Assembly (NCBI RefSeq): GCF_018604545.1
Contig: NZ_CP075896.1
Span: 8,122,001-8,186,000, forward strand
Reading direction: 5' to 3'
From: Streptomyces koelreuteriae
GTDB taxonomy: Bacteria > Actinomycetota > Actinomycetes > Streptomycetales > Streptomycetaceae
DNA: 64,000 bases
Shown: positions 1-8,990 of the stretch, piece by piece
How the letters are laid out: every line of letters starts with the position of its first letter
Numbering within the stretch: position 1 is the stretch's first letter
Made by a program: the position numbers and the translations under genes
The notes under the pieces: model-generated
Databases searched by the model: none
Seen by the model: only the letters and a program-made list of their open reading frames with translations
What the model was told of the DNA's origin: nothing

Positions 1-1
1 C

Positions 2-541
2 GACCTGCCCGAGCTGGAGTTCGCCCTCCTCGCCGACGGCGTGCCCCTCGACAAGCTCTACCCCCTCGACGTCGACCGTGCCTTCAAGGTCCTCGGCGAG
101 ATCAAGCCCCACGTCCGGAAGTTCTGGGACACCGGCGCCCTGCCCGGCGTGCTGCTGGGCCGCAAGGAGGTCGACGCCTCCAGCGTCTGGCACGGCCGCC
201 TGGACGCCCTGATCAAGGGCGGCGCACCCCTCGCCTACCAGTGGAACGGCGCCCGCCGCCAGAGCAACGGGCTCGGCATCCCCAAGGGAGCCGCCAACCT
301 CGACGCCGCCTACCGACTCGTCGACTTCTCGCTGCGCCCCGAAGTACAGGCCGCCTACGCCGAGATCTACCCCATGGCCCCCTCGGTGCCCGCCGCCTAC
401 AAGAGGCTCAAGCCCGCCACCGCCGCCAACCTGGGCAGCTCGCCCGAGCACCTGAAGAGCGGCTTCGACCTGGACGTCGAGTGGTGGATCAAGAACCAGG
501 ACGCCGTGTCCAAGCGCTGGCAGGAGTGGACGCATGCCTGA
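2..541 (+). CDS. Polyamine-type ABC transporter substrate-binding protein (C-terminal part)
   Basis: The frame is open from the first bases of the window, so the gene starts upstream and only about 179 C-terminal residues are seen; the signal peptide and lipobox are not visible. Phrases such as LAYQWNGARRQSNGLGIPKG, followed by a late segment in which the chain is scanned as a last-residue cluster (DFSLRPEVQAAYAEIYPMAP), are typical of PotD-like periplasmic binding proteins for spermidine/putrescine. It would capture the substrate outside the membrane and deliver it to the two permeases that follow. The TGA at 539-541 lies 8 bp inside the ATPase gene, so translation is coupled. The exact substrate cannot be read from this fragment. 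Confidence 0.85.
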   Translation, partial: DLPELEFALLADGVPLDKLYPLDVDRAFKVLGEIKPHVRKFWDTGALPGVLLGRKEVDASSVWHGRLDALIKGGAPLAYQWNGARRQSNGLGIPKGAANLDAAYRLVDFSLRPEVQAAYAEIYPMAPSVPAAYKRLKPATAANLGSSPEHLKSGFDLDVEWWIKNQDAVSKRWQEWTHA

Positions 542-1673
542 CCTGAACGTGATGCCCGACCCCTCGCTCACCGTCCCGTCGATGCCGACCGGCACCGGAA
601 AACCCCTGTCCGTCACGCGACTTCGCAAGACCTACGGGGGCGTCACCGCCGTCGACGAGGTCTCCATGGAGATCGCGGCGGGCGAGTTCGTCACCTTCCT
701 CGGAGCGTCCGGCTCCGGCAAGACCACCACCCTGATGATGATCGCCGGGTTCTGCGAGCCCGACTCCGGCAGCATCGTCGTCGGCGGCCGTGACGTCACC
801 CGCCTCGCCCCGCAGAAACGCGGACTGGGCTTCGTCTTCCAGCAGTACCTGCTCTTCCCGCACATGACGGTGTGGGACAACGTCGCCTTCCCGCTGACCC
901 TGCGCGGTGTGTCCAAGGCGGACCAGCGCCGCCGGGTCGGCGAGACCCTGGAGATGGCCGGACTGTCGGCCATGGCCCGCCGCCGGCCACGCGAACTCTC
1001 CGGCGGCCAGCAGCAGCGCGTCGCGCTGTGCCGGGCCCTGGTCTACCGGCCCCCGGTCATCCTGATGGACGAACCGCTGGGCGCCCTCGACAAGAAGCTG
1101 CGCGACCAGCTCCAGACCGAGATCAAGCGCATCCAGCAGGAACTCGGCCTGACCGTCATCTATGTGACGCACGACCAGGAAGAGGCCCTGGTCCTCTCCG
1201 ACCGCATCGCGGTCATGCGGGACGGGCGGATCGACCAGTTCGACACCCCGCAGGAACTCTTCGAACGCCCGCGCACCCCGTTCGTGGCCGACTTCCTCGG
1301 CGCCGCCAACTTCCTCCCGGGCCGCCTGGAAGCGCACACGGGGGAGATCACCACCGTCCGGCTCGACTCGGGCGGCCTGATCACGGCCCGTCCGCAGGCC
1401 GTCCCGGACGGAGCGCGGGTGCGCGCTGCGGTCCAGCCCGGCCGGCTCGTCCTGTGCCCGCCCGACCAGGGCTTCTGTACCGGGACCGTCGAGACGGTCA
1501 CCTACGTCGGGACCCTCGTACGCGTCACCGTCCGTCCCCTGGGCGGCGCCGACACCGAACCCGTACGGCTCGAACTGCCCGCCGGACGCGCCCCCTCCTT
1601 CGGCGAGCGCGTCGGCCTCACCGCGGACCCCGCGAACGTCAGCGTCTTCCCCGACACGGAAAACGGGGGGTGA
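534..1673 (+). CDS. ABC transporter ATP-binding protein, PotA-like
   Basis: This is a 379-residue ATPase that powers the importer. Walker A GASGSGKTT lies at residues 57-65, the Q-loop at about 103, the signature LSGGQ at 155-159, Walker B VILMDE at 175-180 and the switch histidine in VTHDQEEA at about 213. Residues after about 240 form a TOBE-like regulatory domain (ADFLGAANFLPG onward), as in PotA, FbpC and related ATPases. The ATG at 534 overlaps the end of the binding-protein gene; a second methionine at codon 7 is possible but has no better ribosome site. The permease gene follows after 4 nt. Family assignment is secure; polyamine specificity is inferred from the whole operon. Confidence 0.93.
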   Translation: MPDLNVMPDPSLTVPSMPTGTGKPLSVTRLRKTYGGVTAVDEVSMEIAAGEFVTFLGASGSGKTTTLMMIAGFCEPDSGSIVVGGRDVTRLAPQKRGLGFVFQQYLLFPHMTVWDNVAFPLTLRGVSKADQRRRVGETLEMAGLSAMARRRPRELSGGQQQRVALCRALVYRPPVILMDEPLGALDKKLRDQLQTEIKRIQQELGLTVIYVTHDQEEALVLSDRIAVMRDGRIDQFDTPQELFERPRTPFVADFLGAANFLPGRLEAHTGEITTVRLDSGGLITARPQAVPDGARVRAAVQPGRLVLCPPDQGFCTGTVETVTYVGTLVRVTVRPLGGADTEPVRLELPAGRAPSFGERVGLTADPANVSVFPDTENGG

Positions 1674-1677
1674 CGAC

Positions 1678-2598
1678 GTGGCCGTACTCGCTCCGGCATC
1701 CCGGCCCGCCGCCCCGGTGCCCCGCAGGAAACGACAGGCCCGCCTGCTCTCCGACCGCCGCACCCGCTTCGGACTGCTCAACGCCGCGCCCGTCGTCCTC
1801 TATCTGCTGATCCTCTTCGTCTATCCGATCTTCAGCACCCTGATGCTGAGCCTCAAGGACCAGGCCGGCGGCTTCACCCTCCACTGGTACGCCGACGCCT
1901 TCCGCGGCGCCAACCTGGAGATCCTGCTCACCACCCTGCGGATCTCCGCCGAGACCTCACTGATCAGCCTGGTCGTCGGTTTCGTGCTGGCCTCCGCGAT
2001 CTGCCGGCTCAAGCCCCTGTGGGCGGGCCTCGCGATGCTCGTGGTGGTCGTCCCGCACTTCATCAGCGCCCTGGTGCGCACCTACGGCTGGATCATCCTG
2101 CTCGGTGACAACGGCGTGGTGAACAACGCCCTCACCGACTCGCGCTTCCCCGGCGCACCCTTCCAACTGCTCTACAACGAGATCGGCGTCGTCATCGGCA
2201 CCACCGCCGTGATGCTGCCGTACACCGTGCTGCTGCTGTACGCCGTCATGAAGGGCATCGACCGACGGCTCCTGGCCGCCGCGGCCAGCATGGGCGCCGG
2301 AAAGATCACCATCTTCCGCCGTGTCTACGTTCCCCTGGTGGCACCCGGCCTGGTCAACGCCGGTGTCCTGTGCTTCATCCTCTGCCTCGGCTACTACCTC
2401 ACACCCGCCCTGATGGGCGGCGAGAAGCAGACCATGGTCGCCTCGCTCATCGACGAACAGGTCATGAAGCAGAACCAGTGGAACGGCGCCTCGGCGCTCG
2501 GCATCATCCTGCTGCTCTTCACCTTCGCCGGGCTGATCCTGCTGCGGCTGCTGAAGTCGGCGGGCGAGGCCTACCGGAACCGGGGGACGGCGTCATGA
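1678..2598 (+). CDS. ABC transporter permease (PotB-like)
   Basis: This 306-residue inner-membrane permease has about six hydrophobic segments, beginning at residue 35 (APVVLYLLILFVYPIF). The EAA-type cytoplasmic loop that docks the ATPase is recognisable in LLAAAASMGAGKITIFRRVYVP. Such permeases form the translocation channel as a heterodimer with the next gene product. The GTG at 1678 is preceded by a run of G residues in AACGGGGGGTGA that can serve as the ribosome site. It ends in an ATGA overlap with the second permease, so the pair is translationally coupled. Membership of the spermidine/putrescine and opine permease group is inferred from order and sequence style. Confidence 0.9.
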   Translation: MAVLAPASRPAAPVPRRKRQARLLSDRRTRFGLLNAAPVVLYLLILFVYPIFSTLMLSLKDQAGGFTLHWYADAFRGANLEILLTTLRISAETSLISLVVGFVLASAICRLKPLWAGLAMLVVVVPHFISALVRTYGWIILLGDNGVVNNALTDSRFPGAPFQLLYNEIGVVIGTTAVMLPYTVLLLYAVMKGIDRRLLAAAASMGAGKITIFRRVYVPLVAPGLVNAGVLCFILCLGYYLTPALMGGEKQTMVASLIDEQVMKQNQWNGASALGIILLLFTFAGLILLRLLKSAGEAYRNRGTAS

Positions 2599-3461
2599 TC
2601 GAGCTGCGTGCCACCCTGGCCGGACGCATCGCCCTGGCCGTCCTGTCCACCCTGATCCTGCTGTTCCTGGCGATGCCGATCATCGTCATCGTGGTCACCT
2701 CCTTCGGCAAGGACGCCTTCGGCTCGTTCCCTCCGGAGGCCTGGACGCTCGGCTGGTACGAGCAGTTGTTCGCCGACGGCAGCAAATGGCCGGCCGCGCT
2801 CTCGTTGAGCGTGCTGGTCGCCTCCCTGACCACCGTCTTCTCCCTCGTCCTCGGCATCACGGCGGCCACGGCACTGGTCCGCAGCGACCTGCCCCTGCGC
2901 TCCGCGGTCTACGGCCTGGTCCTCGCCCCGCTGGTGATCCCTCAGGTCGTCATCGCCCTCGGCCTGTTCCTGCTCTTCGAACCGGCCGCGATGCTCGGCA
3001 GCCCCATCGCCATCGCCTTCGGCCACACCGTGCTGGCCTCGCCCATCGCGGTCATGATCCTCATGGCCACGCTGAAGGGCATCGACGAACGCCTGGAGGA
3101 CGCGGCCGCCAGCATGGGCGCCAGCCGCCTGACCGTCTGGCGACGCATCACCTTCCCCCTCGCCGCGCCGGGCATGATCGCCGCCGCGATCTTCTCCTTC
3201 ATCACCAGCTTCGACGAGTTCTTCATCTCGCAGTTCCTGTCCTCCGTGGACACCGTGACGCTGCCCGTCCAGGTGTTCAACGTCCTCCAGTACAACGTCG
3301 ATCCGTCGGTGACCGCCGTCAGCGCGATCCTCATCGCGGTCGCCGTCGTCGCCCTCGCCCTGGTCGTCGCCGTGCGCCGACTGGGCGGCCCGGGCAAGCA
3401 GGCGGGCCTGCTGCCCACGGAATCCGCCGTGAGCCTCCCCGCCGGAAGTGAGACCCGATGA
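2595..3461 (+). CDS. ABC transporter permease (PotC-like)
   Basis: This 288-residue second permease starts at the ATG of the ATGA overlap at 2595, which removes any need for a longer N-terminus. It opens with a transmembrane helix (IALAVLSTLILLFLAMPIIV) and has an EAA-type loop at LEDAAASMGASRLTVWRRITFP. The late segment FSFITSFDEFFISQFLSS is characteristic of PotC-like proteins. It pairs with the preceding permease. The stop overlaps the start of the aminotransferase (ATGA at 3458-3461), which ties import directly to catabolism. Confidence 0.92.
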   Translation: MIELRATLAGRIALAVLSTLILLFLAMPIIVIVVTSFGKDAFGSFPPEAWTLGWYEQLFADGSKWPAALSLSVLVASLTTVFSLVLGITAATALVRSDLPLRSAVYGLVLAPLVIPQVVIALGLFLLFEPAAMLGSPIAIAFGHTVLASPIAVMILMATLKGIDERLEDAAASMGASRLTVWRRITFPLAAPGMIAAAIFSFITSFDEFFISQFLSSVDTVTLPVQVFNVLQYNVDPSVTAVSAILIAVAVVALALVVAVRRLGGPGKQAGLLPTESAVSLPAGSETR

Positions 3462-4876
3462 CCATCAGCACCCAGGCCCCGGCCGGTGAACTCTCCGCCA
3501 CCGCGGCCAGACACCTGCTCCTCAACATGACCCCCAACGGCTCGCTCGGCCGCTCCGGCGAGAACCTCTTCGTCGTCCGGCGCGGCGAGGGACCGTACGT
3601 CGACGACGCGGACGGCAAGCGCTACATCGACGGCCTCTCCGGCCTGTACTGCTGCCAGCTCGGCTACTCCTACGCCCCCGAGTTCGCCGAGGCCGCCGAC
3701 CGCCAGCTGCGCGAGCTGTGCTTCAGCCCCCTGTGGTCCTCCTCCGCGCACCCCACGGCCATCGAGCTGTCGGAGCGCCTTGCGCGCATCGCCCCCGTCG
3801 ACATCGAGCACACCTTCTTCTCCGGCGGCGGCGCCGAAGCCGTCGAGACCGCCTGGAAGATCGCCCGCCGCTACCACGCCCTGCGTGGCGAAGCGGGCCG
3901 CACCAAGGCCATCGCCCGCCGCGGCGCCTACCACGGCCTGACCCTCGGCGCCCTCTCCCTCACCGACGACCCCGGGCTGCGCGAACCGTACGGACCGGGC
4001 GCGATCGAGACCCGGTTCGTCTCCAACACCAACCGCTTCGGCCTCGCCCCCGAGGCACCCGGGGCTCCCGAGGCCCCCGAGCGCATGGACGACGAGACGT
4101 TCACCTCCCACCTGCTCGCCGAGCTGGAGGCCGCGATCCTGGCCGAGGGCCCGGACACCGTCGCGATGCTGATCGCCGAGCCGGTGCAGAACCGGGGCGG
4201 CTGCATCACCCCGCCCGAGGGCTACTGGCCGGGCCTGCGCGCCCTGGCCGACCGGTACGGCTTCCTGCTCGTCACCGACGAGGTCATCACGGCCTTCGGA
4301 CGGCTGGGGGAGTGGTTCGGCGGCGACCTGTACGGGGCCCGCCCCGACATCGTCACCGTCGCCAAGGGCATCACCGCCGGCTACGCCCCCATGGGAGCGA
4401 CGCTCGTCAGCGACCGCGTCACCGAGGTCATCAACCGGCCCGGCGCCGTCCTCAACCACGGCTACACCTTCGCCGGCCACCCGCTCAGCGCCGCCATCGC
4501 CCTGCGCAGCCTGGACATCATGGAGCGGGACCGGATCCTGGACAACGTCCGCGGCCACCAGGCGCATCTGGCCCGGCGCATGGACGCCCTGACCGACCTG
4601 CCGATCGTCGGAGACGTCCGCGGCGCCGGCTTCTTCTACGCCGTCGAACTCACCGGAGACCTCGACGACGGCGGCTTCGGCGACACAGCCCGCACCGCGC
4701 TCGTCGCCGACCTGATCCCGCGCCGGCTGCGCGAGGCAGGGCTGCTCGCCCGCGTCTACAACCGCGCCGCCCCACTGGTCCAGATCGCGCCGCCGCTGAT
4801 CAGCGACCGCGAACTCCTCGACCGTATCGGCGACATCATCGCGGCCACCCTCGACGAGGCCTCCGCCCGCCTCTGA
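3458..4876 (+). CDS. Class III PLP-dependent aminotransferase (polyamine/omega-amine type)
   Basis: This 472-residue fold-type I enzyme moves a terminal amino group from a diamine, polyamine or omega-amino acid to an oxo-acid acceptor, giving an aldehyde. The PLP lysine is in VAKGITAGYAP (Lys303), the cofactor-binding aspartate in TDEVITAFG (Asp274), and the glycine-rich phosphate loop in FSGGGAEAVETAW (about 121-133). The closest group I recognise is the putrescine:pyruvate/omega-amino acid transaminases (SpuC-like), though GabT-like or diaminobutyrate transaminases are alternatives. It overlaps the permease by 4 bp. The aldehyde it would make is a suitable substrate for the aldehyde dehydrogenase two genes downstream. 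Confidence 0.9.
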   Translation: MTISTQAPAGELSATAARHLLLNMTPNGSLGRSGENLFVVRRGEGPYVDDADGKRYIDGLSGLYCCQLGYSYAPEFAEAADRQLRELCFSPLWSSSAHPTAIELSERLARIAPVDIEHTFFSGGGAEAVETAWKIARRYHALRGEAGRTKAIARRGAYHGLTLGALSLTDDPGLREPYGPGAIETRFVSNTNRFGLAPEAPGAPEAPERMDDETFTSHLLAELEAAILAEGPDTVAMLIAEPVQNRGGCITPPEGYWPGLRALADRYGFLLVTDEVITAFGRLGEWFGGDLYGARPDIVTVAKGITAGYAPMGATLVSDRVTEVINRPGAVLNHGYTFAGHPLSAAIALRSLDIMERDRILDNVRGHQAHLARRMDALTDLPIVGDVRGAGFFYAVELTGDLDDGGFGDTARTALVADLIPRRLREAGLLARVYNRAAPLVQIAPPLISDRELLDRIGDIIAATLDEASARL

Positions 4877-4910
4877 CACCCGCCTCACACCCGTCCTGGA
4901 AAGGAACCCC

Positions 4911-5864
4911 ATGTACTCCATCGGCCCCCTGACCGTCGCCCCCGGCGAGCGCGCGCAGGGTCTGATCCCCGTCGGCACCAGCACCTACGGCGTGGAGCTC
5001 GGCATCCCGCTGATCGTCGTCAACGGAACCGAGGACGGCCCGGTCCTGTGTGTGGACGCCGGTGTGCACGGCGACGAGTACGACGGCCAGGAGGCCATCC
5101 GCCGCGTGCTCGCCGAGGTCGACCCGGTGGGCCTGCGCGGCACGCTCGTCGGCATCCCCTGCATGAACACCCCCGCCTTCGAGGCGGCGGCCCGCACCAG
5201 CGGCCTCGATCACCTGAACCTCAACCGGATCTTCCCGGGCGACGCGGACGGCTCCTACTCGCTGCGCCTGGCCGCCACCTTCGTCGAGCAGGTCGTCCCG
5301 GCCATCGACGCCCTGGTCGACCTGCACACCGGCGGCACCTTCGGCGAGATCGCCCCGCTCACCATCGTCCAGGGCGGCTACGAGGACCTGGCCACCGGCA
5401 TCGGCCTGGCCGCCGGGCACCGGCTGATCTGGAAGGGCGGCAAGTGGGGCGGCACGGTCCGCCACCCCACCCTGGCTGCGGGCAAGCCGGCCATCACCAT
5501 CGAGGCGGGCGGCGGCACCTACCGCGAGGAGAACGTCCGACTGCACATCGACTCCGTCCTCAACATCATGCGGCAGCTGAACATGACCGACGGCGGTGCC
5601 GAACTGCGGGACGACTACATCGCCGTCTCCGGCACCTTCGCCCGCTCCGCCGCCGGCGGCTTCTTCCTCGGCCACGCCGCACCGGGCGAGACGTGCAAGC
5701 AAGGCGACCTGATCGCCCACATCGTCGACCACTACGGCAACACGCTGGAGGAGGTCCGCGCCCCGCAGGACGGCATCGTGCTCTGGGTGCGCCGGATCCG
5801 CACCGTCCGGCCCGGCGACGAGGTCGTCATCTTCGGCGAGGTGCAGGGAGAGATCCAGCCATGA
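4911..5864 (+). CDS. Succinylglutamate desuccinylase/aspartoacylase-family deacylase
   Basis: This 317-residue zinc carboxypeptidase-fold amidohydrolase removes an acyl group from an N-acylated amino acid or amine. The zinc ligands are visible: His53 and Glu56 in DAGVHGDEYDGQEA, and His139 in DLHTGG. The substrate-carboxylate Asn-Arg pair is at NLNRIFPGD (about 105-106), and the catalytic glutamate is probably Glu198 in TIEAGGG. A C-terminal beta-domain follows. A ribosome site (GGAAAGGA type, TGGAAAGGAACCCC) precedes the ATG. Known relatives are AstE, AspA and the N-acetyl-diaminobutyrate deacetylase DoeB. In this operon an acylated amine or amino acid is the likely substrate, but no specific one can be read from the sequence. 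Confidence 0.85.
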   Translation: MYSIGPLTVAPGERAQGLIPVGTSTYGVELGIPLIVVNGTEDGPVLCVDAGVHGDEYDGQEAIRRVLAEVDPVGLRGTLVGIPCMNTPAFEAAARTSGLDHLNLNRIFPGDADGSYSLRLAATFVEQVVPAIDALVDLHTGGTFGEIAPLTIVQGGYEDLATGIGLAAGHRLIWKGGKWGGTVRHPTLAAGKPAITIEAGGGTYREENVRLHIDSVLNIMRQLNMTDGGAELRDDYIAVSGTFARSAAGGFFLGHAAPGETCKQGDLIAHIVDHYGNTLEEVRAPQDGIVLWVRRIRTVRPGDEVVIFGEVQGEIQP

Positions 5865-7315
5865 GCGGCGAGCCCGAGCTGCTGCTCGTCGACGGCAAGC
5901 GGATCCCCGCCGCCGACGGACGTACCTTCACTGTCCTCGACCCGGCGGACGGCACGGCCCTCACCCAGGTGGCGCTGGCCGGACCGGCGGACGTGGACCA
6001 GGCCGTGGCGGCGGCCCGCGCGGCCTTCACCGCGCCCGAGTGGGCCCGGATGCGCGCCGCCGACCGGGGCAGGCTGCTGACCCGCATCGCGGACGCGATA
6101 CGCGGCGAGGGCGAGCGGCTGGCGCGCCTGGAGTGCCAGGACGTCGGCAAGCCGCTCCGCCAGGCCAGGGCCGACGTCGAGTCCGCCGCCCGCTACTTCG
6201 AGTTCTACGCGGGCATCGCCGACAAGCTCGGCGGCTCCACGATCCCCCTCGGGCCCGGCCTGATCGACTACACCGTCCGTGAACCCATCGGCGTCTCCGG
6301 CCAGATCATCCCGTTCAACTACCCCCTCCAGAACACCGCCCGCGGTTCCGCCCCGGCCCTCGCGGCAGGCTGCACGGTGGTGCTCAAGCCCTCCCCGGAG
6401 GCGCCCCTCACCCCGCTGGAGATCGGCCGGATCGCGCTGGAGTGCGGGCTGCCGCCGGGCGTGCTGAACGTCGTACCCGGCGACGCCGAGACCGGCGCGG
6501 CCCTCGCCGGGCACCCGGGCATCGACCAGGTCACCTTCACCGGCTCGGTCCCCACCGGCATCAAGGTCGCGCAGGCCGCCGCCGCCAACGTGGTGCCCTC
6601 CGTCACCGAACTGGGCGGCAAGTCGCCGTTCATCGTCTTCGCCGACGCCGACTTCGACCTGGCGCTGAGCGCGATCCTCGGCTGGTCGTTCAGCAACGCC
6701 GGCCAGATGTGCTCGGCCGGCACCCGGCTGCTGCTCCAGCGCGGCGCCGAGGAGTTCCTGGACCGGCTGGTCGAGAAGATCGCCGCCCTGCGCGTCGGAC
6801 CCGGCCTCACTGACCCGGACATCGGCCCGCTGGTCGCCGCCCGGCAGCGCGACCGTGTCCTCGGCTACCTGGAACTGGCCCGGCAGGAAGGCGCCGTGGC
6901 CCGGGTCGGCGGCGGCGCCCCCACCGCCCCGGAACTCGCCGACGGCTACTACATCGAGCCGACCGTCCTCACCGGCCTGACCAATGAGGCCCGGTGCGCC
7001 CGCGAGGAGATCTTCGGCCCCGTCGTCACCGTCATCGACTTCGACGACGCCGACGAGGCCCTGCGGATCGCCAACGACAGCCCGTACGGCCTGTCCTCCT
7101 ACGTCTGGAGCCGCGACCTCGACCGGGCTATGCGCCTCGCCGAAGGCATCCGGGCCGGCCAGGTCTACGTCAACGTCACCAGCGCCGGCAGCGGCATCGA
7201 GCTTCCCTTCGGCGGCTACAAGCACAGCGGCTGGGGCCGGGAGAAGGGCCTTGAGGCGCTGGCGAGCTACACCCAGACGAAGAACGTCTGCATCGGATTC
7301 GGGGACCGGTCATGA
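5861..7315 (+). CDS. NAD(P)-dependent aldehyde dehydrogenase
   Basis: This 484-residue ALDH oxidises the aldehyde produced by amine transamination or oxidation to a carboxylate. The catalytic cysteine is Cys284 in NAGQMCSAGTR, the general base Glu250 is in VTELGGKSP, and the oxyanion asparagine (about Asn154) lies in IIPFNYPLQ. The glycine motif FTGSVPTG is at about 226-233. Length matches gamma-aminobutyraldehyde, betaine-aldehyde and related dehydrogenases (PuuC/PatD/BADH group). The ATG at 5861 overlaps the deacylase stop by 4 bp, and the end overlaps the aldo/keto reductase by 4 bp. The long open frame upstream of this start is a shadow. Confidence 0.93.
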   Translation: MSGEPELLLVDGKRIPAADGRTFTVLDPADGTALTQVALAGPADVDQAVAAARAAFTAPEWARMRAADRGRLLTRIADAIRGEGERLARLECQDVGKPLRQARADVESAARYFEFYAGIADKLGGSTIPLGPGLIDYTVREPIGVSGQIIPFNYPLQNTARGSAPALAAGCTVVLKPSPEAPLTPLEIGRIALECGLPPGVLNVVPGDAETGAALAGHPGIDQVTFTGSVPTGIKVAQAAAANVVPSVTELGGKSPFIVFADADFDLALSAILGWSFSNAGQMCSAGTRLLLQRGAEEFLDRLVEKIAALRVGPGLTDPDIGPLVAARQRDRVLGYLELARQEGAVARVGGGAPTAPELADGYYIEPTVLTGLTNEARCAREEIFGPVVTVIDFDDADEALRIANDSPYGLSSYVWSRDLDRAMRLAEGIRAGQVYVNVTSAGSGIELPFGGYKHSGWGREKGLEALASYTQTKNVCIGFGDRS

Positions 7316-8250
7316 GGTATCGCACGCTCGGTGAACACGGCCCGGTCGTCTCGGCGGTCGGTGTCGGCGGCAACAACTTCGGCTCCCGCCTCGACGAGGA
7401 GGGCACGAACGGGGTCGTCCACGCCGCCCTCGACGCCGGGATCACCCTGTTCGACACCGCCGACATGTACGGCGGGTTCGGTGAGCGCGGCGGGGAGCGC
7501 GGCGACGGCGAACGCCTCCTCGGCGCCGCCCTCAAGGGCCGCCGCGACGACGTCGTCCTCGCCACCAAGTTCGGCATGGAGATGGGCCCCGACGCCGACC
7601 TGTACGGCAGACGCGGCGCCGGCCCCTACATCCGGTACGCCGTCGAGTCCTCCCTGCGCCGGCTCGGCACCGACCGGATCGACCTGTACCAGTACCACGA
7701 GCCCGACGGCCTCACCCCGCTGGAGGAGACCGTCGCCGCCCTGACCGAACTCGTGGACGAGGGCAAGATCCGGTACCTCGGCTGCTCCAACCTCCCGGCG
7801 GAGGAGCTCACCGACGCGTTCGTGTCGACACAGGCCCGCTACCACCTGCTCGACCGGAGCGCGGAGGCCGACCTCGTCCCCGCCTGTCTGCGCCACGGCC
7901 TGGGGCTGCTGCCGTACTACCCGCTGGCCAACGGCCTGCTCAGCGGCAAGTACCGGCGCGGCGAGGAGCCCCCGCCCGGCAGCCGGCTGTCCTGGCGGCA
8001 GGGCTGGCTCACCGACGCCGCCCTCGACCGCGTCGAGGCACTCACCGCGTACGGCGCCGAGCGCGGCCTGACCCTGCTTCAGGTCGCCGTGGGCGCACTG
8101 GCCGCACTGCCCGCGGTCGGCTCGGTCATCTGCGGCGCCATGACCCCCGCGCAGGTCACCGCCAACGCGGCGGCGGCCGACTGGGTCCCCGACCCCGCCG
8201 ACCTGGCCGCACTCGACGCGATCGTCACGCCCGGCGAACGCGTCGTCTGA
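7312..8250 (+). CDS. Aldo/keto reductase
   Basis: This 312-residue TIM-barrel oxidoreductase uses NADPH to interconvert aldehydes and alcohols. The catalytic tetrad is visible: Asp48 and Tyr53 (FDTADMYGGFG), Lys86 (LATKFGME) and His129 (YQYHEPDG). It begins within the ALDH stop codon, so it belongs to the same transcript. In an amine-degradation operon it could reduce an aldehyde overflow product, but its family is too broad to name a substrate. A gap of 45 nt separates it from the next gene. Confidence 0.88.
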   Translation: MRYRTLGEHGPVVSAVGVGGNNFGSRLDEEGTNGVVHAALDAGITLFDTADMYGGFGERGGERGDGERLLGAALKGRRDDVVLATKFGMEMGPDADLYGRRGAGPYIRYAVESSLRRLGTDRIDLYQYHEPDGLTPLEETVAALTELVDEGKIRYLGCSNLPAEELTDAFVSTQARYHLLDRSAEADLVPACLRHGLGLLPYYPLANGLLSGKYRRGEEPPPGSRLSWRQGWLTDAALDRVEALTAYGAERGLTLLQVAVGALAALPAVGSVICGAMTPAQVTANAAAADWVPDPADLAALDAIVTPGERVV

Positions 8251-8295
8251 CGACCGCCCCCACTTACCGAACCCCGCGAAACGAGGCTGAACACC

Positions 8296-8961
8296 ATGCG
8301 AGAGATCGTCACCTTCGACGCCTACGGCACCCTGGTCGACTTCCAGCTCGGCCCCACCACCCTGAAGGTCCTTGAGGACCGTCTCGACCTGGACAACCTG
8401 GACGTCGACGAGTTCCTCGACGACTTCCGCGTCATGCGCTTCCAGGCCGTCCTGGAGGCCTACCGCCCCTACCACGAGGTCCTGCACTCCAGCCTGCGCA
8501 ACGCCATGCGGTTGCACGGCCTGGAGTACCGCACCTCCGACGGCGACGCCCTCGTGGAGGCCGTCCCCACCTTCGGCCCGTTCCCGGAGGTCCCGGACGC
8601 CCTGCGCGCCCTGAAGACCAGGTACGAGATCGCCATCATCTCCAACACCGACGACAACCTGATCGCGCGGAACGTCGAGAACATCGGCGTCGAGTTCGAC
8701 CACGTCATCACCGCCCAGCAGGCCGGCGCCTACAAGCCGGACCGGCAGACCTTCGAGCACGCCTTCAAGACCATGGGCGTCGAACCCTCCCAGGTCATCC
8801 ACACCGCCCAGGGCTGGGAGTACGACCACATCCCGACCCGCGACCTCGGCCTGAAGCGCCGGGTATGGATCAACCGCTTCGGCCGCCCCGGCAGCGCCGA
8901 CTACCAGCCCTACGACGAGCTGCGCGACATGACGGGCCTGCCGAAGCTGCTCGGCTGCTGA
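8296..8961 (+). CDS. HAD-superfamily hydrolase, haloacid dehalogenase type II-like
   Basis: This 221-residue HAD protein carries the nucleophile Asp8 in FDAYGTLVDF, the second motif IISNTDDN, the lysine in YKPDRQTF and the acidic motif near GWEYDHIPTRDLG. This arrangement is that of type II (S)-2-haloacid dehalogenases and their relatives. In the true enzymes an ester forms on the aspartate and halide is released. Many actinobacterial members have no proven dehalogenase activity. Its fixed place in an amine operon suggests another small acid or phosphate ester as substrate. The start is supported by an upstream CGAAACGAGG box. Confidence 0.82.
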   Translation: MREIVTFDAYGTLVDFQLGPTTLKVLEDRLDLDNLDVDEFLDDFRVMRFQAVLEAYRPYHEVLHSSLRNAMRLHGLEYRTSDGDALVEAVPTFGPFPEVPDALRALKTRYEIAIISNTDDNLIARNVENIGVEFDHVITAQQAGAYKPDRQTFEHAFKTMGVEPSQVIHTAQGWEYDHIPTRDLGLKRRVWINRFGRPGSADYQPYDELRDMTGLPKLLGC

Positions 8962-8990
8962 CCCGACGGACGGATGTGAGGACGCACGCC

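Noticed and set aside
2942..4984. Long open frame on the minus strand
   Set aside because: It lies antisense to permease and aminotransferase genes; its Gly/Ala/Arg/Val-rich composition is the usual shadow of high-GC coding DNA.
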